64,000 nucleotides of DNA from Nicotiana tabacum (Eukaryota; Streptophyta; Magnoliopsida; Solanales; Solanaceae). Position numbers and translations under genes: made by a program. The stretch is from contig NC_134087.1 in NCBI RefSeq assembly GCF_000715075.1, forward strand, positions 152,603,936 to 152,667,935, in the 5' to 3' direction. Shown here one piece after another: positions 1 through 9,731 of this stretch. Each line of letters begins with the position of its first letter. Position 1 is the first letter of the stretch. The notes beneath the pieces were generated by a model. The model was not told where the DNA came from, searched no databases, and saw only the letters and a program-made list of their open reading frames with translations.

Positions 1-123
1 ATAGTTACATGTGTTTATCATATCATCAAGCCCCTGAGGGTATCCCATCATATCATTTTGGCCACTGTGGGCAAAATCATCAATGTATACCAGCTGATCA
101 GATGGTGGTGCGTATATAACGTC
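1..123. repeat. older dispersed repeat, left part (host of E2 and E1)
   Basis: This non-coding stretch resumes at 22525. Removing E1 and E2 reconnects the left side, ending in cgtcataac, with ctttcccgtatcc on the right. A gcgtatataa-type block occurs at about 110 and again at about 22569, so the host sequence is itself internally repeated. I take it as an LTR remnant of another element, but it shows no coding or terminal signal of its own. Confidence 0.45.
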
Positions 124-128
124 ATAAC
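124..128. repeat. target site duplication of E1, left copy
   Basis: The five bases ataac directly precede the TG of the left E1 LTR and recur exactly at 11529-11533, directly after the CA of the right LTR. This fixes the element borders. Confidence 0.9.
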
Positions 129-1933
129 TGTCACACCTCATTTTTCCGCCCCCGCGAGGGTGCAAGGGGTTTTTTCCAATTAAAGGACAGTCGAAACGGG
201 ATTTATTTCTTTATTTCAGAGTCGCCACTTGGGAGATTTAGGGTGTCCCAAGTCACCTATTTTAATCCCGAATCGAGGAAAAGAATGACTCTGTATTACA
301 GTCTGCGCACCAGAAATCCGGATAAGGAATTCTGTTAACCCGGGAGAAGGTGTTAGGCATTCCCGAGTTCCGTGGTTCTAGCACGGTCGCTCAACTGTTA
401 TATTTGGCTTGATTATCTGATTTTATTCAAATATGGACTCATGTGCAAGTTTTATCTTTTTATTTCATTATTATATTTTTTAAAGAATGTGAACATCGTT
501 TAAAAACATGTCTTTGGATTGGGTCACATAAAATGCATCCACGATCCGGAACGTATTTTTATTCAATGTTTTGGGATTTGGTTTTGGGTCGCATAAATGC
601 ATACCCGTGTTTAAGAATGTATTATTATTATATCGCGCCTAAAGCAATTAGCGATTTATTACTTTGGGGTAGGGCCGTGAAATTTGCTAAACGACTCCTC
701 CTTAATTCTAAGCAATTAAATGTACATTTATTGAGGGCCCCGCAATCTATACATTTTATTAAGCGAGGCTCATCTCATTTATTTTCCTAAATGGATAAAT
801 CTTAAAGCGACTACATTTTGCTATTTAAAATTAGTCTCTAAAATGAATAAAGAAAATCCTAATTAATTACAATTTTTTTTTATTATTATTATTTAAGAAA
901 ACATGACACGCTAATTGCTTGATTCATACAAATATTGATGAAAAAGGAATTTTATTCTTAATTTCGAAAATTATAAATTAAATAAAAATTCAACAACTAA
1001 TATTCAAAATAAATAAATATAGCTAGATTAAAACTCAGCATTGTTATTTTTAAAAAAATATTATTGAGATTAATTATTCGCAATCATTTGAAACTAAATT
1101 TAACCATAATTACTAAAGCTTATTAGAAAGTTTATTAGACTTAAACGTTCTTCTAATCTTGTTTAAGCTCAAGTCATGCCTTAATGCCTAATTTACGATG
1201 TTTAATTTAAATTCGTGTCTTAGCTAAATTTAGCTACTTGTTCATGATCAACCTATAATCTTGAAGCCTTCATAACTAGTGAATTAACCTATTTTGCCGA
1301 ACCGATTTATTACAGACTAACTTATGATATTATTTTCTTATTTCAGTCATTATTTAGTAATTCATGAAATAGCTTAAATACAATCAACAAAAGGAACAAA
1401 GAAAAAAAAACGAAATTAAAACTTCAAATTTTCATTCTTCATATGTATTCACGCTTCATATTTCGGATTACAATAACCAGCTTTTCAGTTGTGTACCTGA
1501 TATTGGAAGCAAAAGAAAATGAATATGAGAATCAGCAGCAGCAGTAAAATCAGTACAATACAGCAACAATAGCCCAACAACAGTAACAACCCAGTAACAG
1601 ACCGGTGGAGTAGTAATCCCAAAAAAAAAACAAAAGCTTCCGGCTTTGATGAAACAACAATATTCTAATTTCAAACAACAAAAGAAAGCAGAATGTTTTT
1701 TCTTAGGTTTTTTTTTTTATTTGAAAGCTTAAATATTTTTCGGAATTTTCTATCTCTTAAATGTTCAGCCCTTTTCTCTCTCTTATTTTCAGATTTGTTT
1801 CTCTCTCTCGTATCTATGTATTTTTCTCTATCTCTCTCTCTATTTTTTTTTTTTTGCACACCAAAGAAAAATCATTTTATTTTTGAATTTTTTGGGAGTA
1901 ATTCTCATATAGGGCAAAAATCACGTGCTTACA
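129..1933 (-). repeat. E1 3' LTR
   Basis: On the plus strand it begins TGTCACACC and ends CGTGCTTACA; on the element's own strand it runs TGTAAGCACG to GGTGTGACA, so it has TG...CA ends. It is almost identical to 9732-11528, differing by a few substitutions near 1540-1550 and 1817 and by lengths of T and CT runs near 1710 and 1840. Short open frames inside it, such as one of 115 codons at 443-790, occur identically in both LTRs and look incidental. Confidence 0.92.
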
Positions 1934-1950
1934 GCTGCCCCTCTTTGCCC
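1934..1950 (-). other. E1 polypurine tract
   Basis: Immediately inside the left LTR the minus strand reads a purine-rich GCAAAGAGGGGCAGC. This is the expected site of plus-strand DNA priming and confirms that the left LTR is the 3' LTR. Confidence 0.75.
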
Positions 1951-2036
1951 GAAGACACGAAGGGTTTTCGTGCAAAGATAAAGCGAGCGATTTTTGCCCA
2001 TCCGAGTACTCCGTTGAAGCATTTTTTGAAAAAGAT

Positions 2037-2106
2037 TTGACCAAACCTTTGCTTCAAAGGTTTCCTACATATCCTGGGCTAAACAGGAATCAGGTCAATG
2101 TAGTTC
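2037..2106 (-). other. structured module copy a (three stems)
   Basis: Outer stem: CTACAT (2065-2070) pairs with ATGTAG (2098-2103). Inner hairpin: CCTG (2073-2076) pairs with CAGG (2084-2087), followed by GAATCAGGTC. An adjoining hairpin AAACCTTT/AAAGGTTT (2043-2063) has eight perfect pairs. Five further copies of this design exist in E1 and E8. Function unknown. Confidence 0.7.
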
Positions 2107-2426
2107 AAGAAATTTTGGTAGCTGGGACTACCGTTGGATTGCAATGTTACTGTTGTTGCATGCTATTACTACTGCTTACCGATCTCCTTGTTACACCGTG
2201 CTTAAAAAAAACAAGAAGCTAGGCTAGAGTACAATTTGTTTTTGTTGCCTTGCTTCCTTGTCTGCTTGCATTTCTTTCGGTGCTTTACTTCTTTTGACAC
2301 ATGTACTTGAGTTTGTACTGTGACCTCTTGTTGCAACCTTCTGTTTCCCGGTGCCGGGGAATTTTATTGTTTCCTGCTGGGGATTCCTATTGTAACCCTC
2401 TGTTTTATTGTCCTCTGACTTGATCT

Positions 2427-2843
2427 TGAAATGTATGCCTCTGTTATCTGGGCGGGCTCCCAACTTCAATACTTGAAAATTAAAGACTTGAAATGTATGC
2501 CTCTGTTATCTGGGCGGGCTCCCAACTTCAATGCTTGAAATGTAAAGATTGAAATTTATGCCTCTGTTGTCTGGGCGGGCTCCCAACTTCGACGCTTGAA
2601 AATAAAGACTGAAATGTATGCCTCTGTTATCTGGGCGGGCTCCCAACTTCAATGCTTGAAATGTAAAGACTGAACGTATGCCTCTGTTTTATGGGCGGGC
2701 TCCCAACTTCAATGCTTGAAATGTAAAGACTGAATGTATGCCTCTGTTCTATGGGCGGGCTCCCAACTTCATCAACTGAAATGTAAAGAATAAAATGTAT
2801 GCCTCTGTTATCTGGGCGGGCTCCCAACATCAACAACAACTTT
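2427..2843 (-). repeat. tandem array, seven copies of a 60-62 bp unit
   Basis: Units start at 2427, 2489, 2550, 2610, 2671, 2731 and 2791. Each holds TGGG-CGGGCT-CCCA, a 4-bp stem with a 6-nt loop. Period 60 is a multiple of three, so frames stay open through it on both strands; these are not taken as genes. Arrays between pol and the 3' LTR are known in Ogre-type elements. Confidence 0.9.
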
Positions 2844-3095
2844 TAAAAATAAGCGTCATTCCTCTCTTCAGGCGGGCTCCTGACTTCAAATACACAACTT
2901 TTAAAATAAATGCCTTTCCTTTCTTCAGGCGGGCTCCTGACTTCAACAACAATTTTGAAAATAAATCGCCATTCCTCTCTTCAGGCGGGCTCCTGACTTC
3001 AACAATACATCGTCATTTCTTTATTTAGGTTGGCAAGATTTCAAACACTAAATCGCCAATCTATTCTTCAGGGGGGCTCCTGACTTCAACAACTT
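2844..3095 (-). repeat. second, diverged array of ~55-60 bp units
   Basis: About four or five units carry TCAGG-CGGGCT-CCTGA. The loop is the same as in the preceding array but the stem is different and still fully paired. The third and fourth units are degraded. Confidence 0.8.
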
Positions 3096-3138
3096 CTTCT
3101 TTTTTTTTTCAAATTCAAACTTCTTCTTTTTTCAAATT

Positions 3139-4202
3139 ATCCTAGGAGAAAATTCATAAAACTAGGATTTGATATCTTATCTTAGGAGAAAGATTCATCG
3201 GACTAAGATTTGATATCTTATCTTGGGAGAAAAATTTCATCAGACCAAGATTGTGACTCTAGGAGATAAATCGACAGACTAGGTCCATTTTGTTGTGATC
3301 TTAGGAGAAAGATTCATCCGACTAAGATTTTATCTTGGGAGAACAATTTCATCAGACCAAGATTTTGACTCTAGGAGATAAATCGTCAGACTAAGTCCAT
3401 TTTGTTGTGATCTTAGGAGAAAGATTCATCCGACTAAGATTTTATCTTGGGAGAACAATTTCATCAGACCAAGATTTTGACTCTAGGAGATAAATCGTCA
3501 GACTAGGTCCATTTGTTGTGATCTTAGGAGAAAGATTCATCCGACTAAGATTTTATCTTGGGAGAAAAATTTCATCAGACCAAGATTTTGACTCTAGGAG
3601 ATAAATCGTCAGACTAGGTCCATTTGTTGTGATCTTAGGAGAAAGATTCATCCGACTAAGATTTTATCTTGGGAGAAAAATTTCATCAGACCAAGATTTT
3701 GACTCTAGGAGATAAATCGTCAGACTAGGTCCATTTGTTGTGATCTTAGGAGAAAGATTCATCCGACTAAGATTTTATCTTGGGAGAACAATTTCATCAG
3801 ACCAAGATTTTGACTCTAGGAGATAAATCGTCAGACTAGGTCCATTTTGTTGTGATCTTAGGAGAAAGATTCATCCGACTAAGATTTTATCTTGGGAGAA
3901 AAATTTCATCAGACCAAGATTTTGACTCTAGGAGATAAATCGTCAGACTAGGTCCATTTTGTTGTGATCTTAGGAGAAAGATTCATCCGACTAAGATTTT
4001 ATCTTGGGAGAAAAATTTCATCAGACCAAGATTTTGACTCTAGGAGATAAATCGTCAGACTAGGTCCATTTTGTTGTGATCTTAGGAGAAAGATTCATCT
4101 GACTAAGATTTGATATCTTATCTTGGGAGAAAAATTTCATCGGACCAAGATTGTATTGGGAGGTAAATTCATCAGACTAGGACTTTTTATCCTAGGAGAA
4201 AA
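3139..4202 (-). repeat. higher-order array: 111-112 bp unit of three ~37 bp hairpin monomers
   Basis: Higher-order units start at 3297, 3409, 3520, 3631, 3742, 3854, 3966 and 4078. Each contains three monomers of about 37 bp with the plan stem-GAGAAA/GAGATA-loop-stem. Stems are ATCTTAG/CTAAGAT, ATCTTGG/CCAAGAT and GACtCTAG/CTAGGTC, the last with one bulged T. Irregular monomers at both edges have ATCCTAG/CTAGGAT. This resembles satellite DNA nested in a retrotransposon 3' region. Confidence 0.92.
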
Positions 4203-4279
4203 ATGTAAAGATCAATGATTTGAGAACTTACCTTCGTAATTTCTTCTTTTCTTTTCTTTTTCCTTTGCGCTGCTTTGTT

Positions 4280-5110
4280 CTTGCTTGCTGGGGATAATAC
4301 CGCTGTGGGAGTCTCCTTTCTTCCCCTCCTCCATTCTTTATATATTTTTTTATTTTTTTTTCTTTTTTTATCTTCTCTCAACACTGCTGGGGATAAAAGT
4401 GTTATCTTTTGGGATAACGTTGTTGAGGATAATGCTGCCGGGGAATTTTATCCCTTCAAATCGATGCTTCATTCTTCTGGAAGCTGCTGGGGATGATAAT
4501 GGCTTTTTGCTTTTCTGAGCACAAGCGTCATCCCTTTATTCTGTCTGCTGGGGATAACTTCCTCCATTGAAACTTATTATGTTGGGGCAACACTGGTTCA
4601 AAGACCACTTCCTTGAGACTGGTGTTATCTTTATTCTTCCTCGAGTGGGTACCTGACTTCCAGAAAATTTTCCAAATGAAAGGAAAATTTTCTGCCCCAG
4701 TTTTACAGTCTCCCTTATGGCATGCATTTCTGTCATCAATGCCATTCCCTTTACCTGTTTCAAATCAAACAAAATTTGTTAGTTTAAAACGTGGTGGTTG
4801 GTTGTGATACTCCCACTGGGATGGTTTTCCCTTTTCCCTTCCTTGCTCTGCGTTCCACAACATGTTGGGGATGATATTATTTGCTGGGGATAATCCTTTT
4901 CTGCTGGGGATATCCCTCTTCTTTCGTGGCATGGCTCGGAAACTTGCATTTTTCCGACCTTTTAGTCTCGCATGAATTTCCCAAATCATGCTTATTGTTT
5001 TTCTTGTTTTGTCCAAGGGCTCTGGTCTTGAGGTTTAATAACCTTTGATTTCGGCAAGGATATCCCTCTTGACACTCGTCAATCCTTTTGCTGGGGATAT
5101 CTTTCTTGAC
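4280..5110 (-). repeat. dispersed GCTGGGGAT motif region
   Basis: The nonamer gctggggat occurs at about 4288, 4385, 4487, 4547, 4882, 4903 and 5089, with near matches at 4440 and 4866. The spacing is irregular and it is not a clean tandem array. No coding signal was seen; small open frames here overlap on both strands. Confidence 0.6.
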
Positions 5111-5949
5111 ACTGGCCTCGCGCTTGTTCCTTCCTGACTATATCACTTGGATGTACTAGTCAGATCTTATCTTGGAAAGCTGATGGTCTACTTTGAAGTC
5201 ATTTCCCACTGGTCTTGACCAAACAGACTCTACTGGGGAAATTTCTATGAAAGGAAAAGATAAAAGGGAATAGAATAAAAGACAAAGGAAAAAAATGACT
5301 CTTTAACAAAAGAAACTATAAATAAAAACCTATCAAACGAAAACACTGACTCTAATGGTCATGACATGCATATGTGGCCTATCCTTCGTCATCAATCGTC
5401 TTTTGAGGTCTTCCCTTGACTATCCCCCATCTGATTCCCAATCTTATTCGACCTGTAGTGCCCGAAGGGTTTTCACTATCAAGCCTCTCTCATTTTGGTT
5501 TTTCTCTCAGCTTGCGTCGCCTTATGGTGTCCGTGAAAATTTTCACCGATAAGACTCTCTCATTTGTATCACTTTCCAACTGGGGATTTGGAGTGTTGCC
5601 GGTATGACTCTCTTTGCTGGAGATTAGAGTCCTTTCTGCTGTGGAACAGAATGTGATGTTCGTCGGTAAGATTCTCATTTGTCTGACTTGGCATCTTTTG
5701 CAGACTGATCAGAAGGTCTTTCTTTGGACCGTAATGTGGGTTTTTTGGATAGGCTTAGAAAGAAAGGGTATTAAAGGCACAAAAACAAATCAATTTGGGG
5801 TTCAAAATTACAACCTTCGAAATCATATTTGTTTATAACAAGCACAACCCTTGCCCCAGTTTCTTGCTTGGGGATTATTTATTTATTATATATATTTTTT
5901 AAATTTTTTTGTTACACTATGCATATTACGCACATTATGCGCACTATGC
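5111..5949. other. E1 interior without recognised content
   Basis: Short open frames exist on both strands but none is long, conserved or motif-bearing. Variants of the same phrases recur in E8 around 52380-52620 (for example text about tagtgcccgaag and ttttcaccgataagactctctc), so this is shared family sequence that has diverged. Confidence 0.5.
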
Positions 5950-6014
5950 ACCCTATGACCGAGCTGTGAAGCGCCTACGTATCCTCTTTGAGGAATCAGG
6001 TCAAACGTAGTTCC
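5950..6014 (-). other. structured module copy b
   Basis: Outer stem CTACGT (5975-5980) pairs with ACGTAG (6005-6010). Inner hairpin CCTC/GAGG (5983-5993), then GAATCAGGTC. Same design as 2037-2106 but with different stem bases, all still paired. Confidence 0.7.
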
Positions 6015-6881
6015 CAACTCCTCTTTGTCATTTGACTTTCTCTTTTTTTTTTTATTTTTTTTTATCATCTTTCTTTTCTTTTCCTTTTTTCGTTTTTTTT
6101 TTGATTTTTTTTTACCTTCCAGGCTCGTATTTCCTAGTCGTTGCTATTGATTCCGAACGAGGGGTATGAAAGAAAATAAATAAGGCTCAAAGGGGGTAAC
6201 GAAGGATAAAGTGTTTAGATAGCAGAACAAAATGCCTTCTTCATTCCAGTCTTCAAAACATGCCAAATGCAAACAACACAATTGATCATAGATTTATAGT
6301 CTCTTCCGATGGTGCTGGACTTGACAATTATGTTAAACACTTGCTTTTTCATTTGTCATTTCTAAAGCACCGTTGGGCGACACTCTTATTCTCATGAACG
6401 ACCCTCATGCCAATTTGGCGAATCTTGCATTTAACGGTTTTCTTTAAGTTTTACTTGCCCTAGTTCCACATGACTCGGGCTTCAAATAATCTCAAACCGT
6501 TCTTATTTCCTTTAAATGCTTTGATCACCTCTCTAGGGTTTTATGATTAACTTTAAAGACCAGGCCCAAACTGTGTGCACATGTCATGTCACTAGAATCG
6601 GCGTTGAATAAAAATGATAAAAGTACTAAACCAAAAAATGACTGGAAACAATAAAAGACCGGCTTTTGTATTAGACTACCGGCGAAATGGTTTGAATAAT
6701 AAAACAAACAAAACAACCAGAATAAAATCCTAACACAGCCTTGACAAAACTTAAACAAATTGATATGACAAACTGGAAAGATAAGAAGGTTTCACACAAG
6801 ACAATATTCGGATTACAACCCTAAGAATAATCCGGACAACAGAAATGACAACAAAATAAGACACCACCAGCTTCTCTTTTG

Positions 6882-7085
6882 CTAACCAAGGAACGGAACG
6901 TCCTCCCACTTTATCAAAATTGGCATTTTAGCCACTTGAGCGTTCGCATCAATACTGCCAAGACCATTATCAGCTTTAATATCATCAACCTTAGTCAACA
7001 AGTCCCAATAGGATTCGAGTGCTTCTGTTATCAAGCCTGATCCCTGCAAAGTGTGCTTCTGGGTCTTGTATTTCCGGCTTACCAC
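6882..7085 (-). pseudogene. unrecognised short ORF partly conserved in E8
   Basis: A 67-residue frame ending in KWEDVPFLG followed by a stop. I do not recognise the family. The last third aligns with E8 at about 63910-64000, which in one frame gives a similar NGLxxI segment and later WKDAPF, but with a one-base deletion and a stop between. Similarity at protein level across two diverged elements suggests the tail of a former coding region, though plain nucleotide homology could explain it. No transmembrane or catalytic motif is visible. Confidence 0.25.
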
Positions 7086-7248
7086 AAACCAACCACCTTA
7101 ACTTTCTTTGTGATTCAAAGCGAAACAGGTTAGAATGGACTCCGTTGGTCCCCATTGTTAACAACATTTTTTTTTCTTTTTTTTTTTCGATTTTTTTTTC
7201 ATTTTTTTCATTTTTTCTTTTTCATTTTTTTTTCATTTTTTTGTTGTG

Positions 7249-7311
7249 GTCGAATCTTATGGAGATTGCCTACGTATCATGACCCCGCATGAATCAGACC
7301 TTGCGTAGTTC
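7249..7311 (-). other. structured module copy c
   Basis: Outer stem CTACG (7270-7274) pairs with CGTAG (7304-7308). Inner hairpin TCATG (7277-7281) pairs with CATGA (7288-7292), followed by ATCAGACC. The adjoining third hairpin AATCT (7253-7257) pairs with AGATT (7263-7267). Confidence 0.7.
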
Positions 7312-8094
7312 GGACCAATAAAAGATGAACAATACTAATCATTTTTTTTCAATTTTCATATTAAAATAAACTGGGTTTCAATGGTTTGAAGATGACCTAC
7401 AAACTCGAAAATCAAACAACCCACATATTTTAATCAAAAGATTTACAAACTCAAAAACAAACGGCCAGCTTCCTTTCCCCGTTTGACAAATGCAATCAAA
7501 CGGCTATTTTTGCAAATGTGGCCCCTTCCAAATCTCACATGAATTTTGAGGTCGGGGAGGATTATTTTGACACTTTACAAACTTGTCCGTATTTTTACGA
7601 AAATAGCCTTTCGACAACTGAAAGATACTCTAAGGCTATTTCGGTAAGAACGGTTTAAGACGCGCCCGAAGCTAGCTCGGCTTTATTTTGACCAAAAATT
7701 CAAATGGTATTCACCTAACCGCTGACTCTTTGTTGTTTTTTTTTCAAATTATAATAAAAACCTAGTGTTGCAAACACGGCCCTTCAGCACCTCGGGGACG
7801 AAGATTTTTTAAGGCTGTGTGGGTCAACTTGTCCAAAAATTCTAAGCATGACCCAAAAGGTGGCTGTTTATGCAAAGTCAGCCTTCCGGCGTCCCTTTCG
7901 GGAACATTCGGCTATGTCTTGATAAAACAGCGTCACCCGACTTCTTTATGACAAAATTAAAATTTGACATATTTTTTTTGTTGCTTTTAGCAAAATGGGA
8001 GGTTGGACACCGCCCGACTTATTTATGACAAAATTAAAATTTTGACACGTTTTTATTTATTTATTGGTTTTTGGCTATTTTAGCAAAAAGGGGG
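7312..8094. other. E1 interior without recognised content
   Basis: Contains loosely repeated text about aaaatttgacacgttttta-type phrases around 7960-8070. No coding, RNA or terminal signal recognised. Confidence 0.45.
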
Positions 8095-8160
8095 GTTGGA
8101 CCCGATGAGGGTTGCCTACGTATCTCACATCCGGTGAGAATCAAACCCGCGTAGTTCGGG
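8095..8160 (-). other. structured module copy d
   Basis: Outer stem CTACG (8116-8120) pairs with CGTAG (8150-8154). Inner hairpin CTCAC (8124-8128) pairs with GTGAG (8134-8138), followed by AATCA. Third hairpin ACCC (8100-8103) pairs with GGGT (8109-8112). Confidence 0.7.
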
Positions 8161-8189
8161 CAGGTCATGAATAAAGTAAATAAACTAAT

Positions 8190-9100
8190 TTTAATTTTTT
8201 TTTTTTATTTTTTTTTGTAAAAGAACTGCTTTAAAAGAAGAAAGGAAGTATATTTTTTGGATTTTTGATTGATTTTCTTTTTCAAAGAAAGACTTCTAAG
8301 AATTCCTTTTCTTTTGATTTGAACTTTGAGAATTTCAAAAGTAAAAGGAAGATATTTTTTTTTTGTTTGAATTTTTATTTGTTTACTCTTATTCTAAAGA
8401 AGAAAGAAAATATTTTTTGGAATTTTACCTCTAATAAAAGAAATGCTTCCTAAAATGTTTTTTTTTGAATTTTCTTTTCAATTGTTAAAGAAGAAGGAAA
8501 ATATTTTCGGATTTGTTTTATTTTATTATATATATATTTTTTTTAATAATTAAAAAGACTTTCTAAAGAAGTCAATAATGGAAAATATTTTTGAATTTTT
8601 TGTTTTGAAAATTGGGAGTCTAAAAAAAGAAATTTCTAGACTTTTTGGTAGGACAAATATTTTTGCAACAAATAAAGATATATATACATTTTTTGGAAAT
8701 AAAGAAAAACTTTTTGAATTTTTATATATATATATATATATATTTGCAACAAATAATAAAACCACTTTCAACGGCCGACTCTTTTTATTTTTTAATTTTT
8801 TTTTTTTGCATTTTCATAAACAAATAAATAACAAAAAAAAATATTTTTAAAAATAAGACTCTTTTTTTATTTTCATTTTCATGGCAAGACAAACTATATA
8901 TTTTTTCTATTTTTTTTTGAAAAAAACAAGACAGAACAACGACTTTTTTATTTTCCTTCTATTTTTTCCTTTGCTTTTAGTAAAACAAACTAATAAAATA
9001 TTTTTTTTTTCAAAAGTTCAGCAGAGTTTTGACAGTATTTGGGCATTGGTTTTTTTTCAAAAATAAACAATCAATTCCCTAACCACTATTTCTTTTTTTT
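8190..9100 (-). other. T-tract-rich segment
   Basis: Dozens of T runs of 6-12 bases, so A runs on the element's sense strand, broken by short AAAGAAGAAAGAAA-type blocks and an (AT) run near 8726-8743. Frames here encode mostly Phe/Lys/Asn and are not taken as genes. It lies in the element's leader, between the PBS and the first structured module. Confidence 0.6.
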
Positions 9101-9710
9101 TTCAATTTCAAAATATTATTCCTGATATTCAAAAGTCAGTCAACACACAAGTCCGAATCAAATAAATGCGCAAATAGCAGCAAGTAAGATGCATCAGGAT
9201 GGTCATTTTCATTTTTTGGTACACCTGTCCTAGACAGACCCAACCCCTGTGTTGAGCCTCCAAAGTCAAATGCACGTGATGCAAACAAACGCTCCTACTA
9301 GGGATCCGGCATGTAGCTGAGTTATTCTAAGTGAAAAACCTGAGGCATATTGTTCTAGCCCTGACTTACCCAAGTGGACAACTTGAGCCGAAATGGGGGC
9401 AACGTACCGGGAGCACGAAAGTCTGCCCGGCCTAGTTACTTGTCCCAACTTCGTCTTATTTGGTATGACTTTTAACAGAAAGGTGGTCCACACGCACGTG
9501 TACACCATAAATTCAGAAGACTCGGAAAGAAGAAGGGTTTCGTAGCAATTTTATATACATAATTCAGATAATATTAAAGCGGTAAAAGCATCATTTAGCA
9601 CATTAGGCATATAACATGTAAAAATCAGATAAAAAATAAAGCCAACTATAACAGTTATTTTAAGCTCGAATTCTTGAAACTTGAACCAGTGGTTCTGGAA
9701 TTAATCCAAT
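9101..9710. other. E1 leader without recognised content
   Basis: Moderate-complexity sequence just downstream (in element sense) of the PBS. An 80-codon minus frame at 9266-9508 has no recognisable motif. I see no gene here. Confidence 0.45.
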
Positions 9711-9727
9711 CCCCAGCGGAGTCGCCA
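9711..9727 (-). other. E1 primer binding site, tRNA-Arg
   Basis: On the minus strand this reads TGGCGACTCCGCTGGGG, complementary to the 3' end of a plant tRNA-Arg ending CCCCAGCGGAGTCGCCA. Four bases separate it from the right LTR. It proves minus orientation and is the type of primer used by Ogre-like elements. Confidence 0.85.
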
Positions 9728-9731
9728 GAGC

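Noticed and set aside
443..790. 115-codon plus frame present identically at 10046-10393
   Set aside because: Identical only because both are the LTRs of one recent element; antisense to it, no motif.
2037..2106. Hammerhead or other known self-cleaving ribozyme
   Set aside because: No CUGANGA / GAAA core around the stems; the module does not match a ribozyme I can recall.
2627..3028. Repeat-containing frames of 70-77 codons in E1
   Set aside because: Same cause: units near 60 bases keep frames open on both strands.
3297..4190. CRISPR-like array of regularly spaced repeats
   Set aside because: Plant DNA, no variable spacers: the intervals are themselves repeats of the same monomer family.
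8265..9066. Several Phe/Lys/Asn-rich frames
   Set aside because: Produced by T and A runs; low complexity.
9711..9727. A tRNA-Arg gene
   Set aside because: Only the 3' terminal 17 bases match, next to an LTR; it is a primer binding site.
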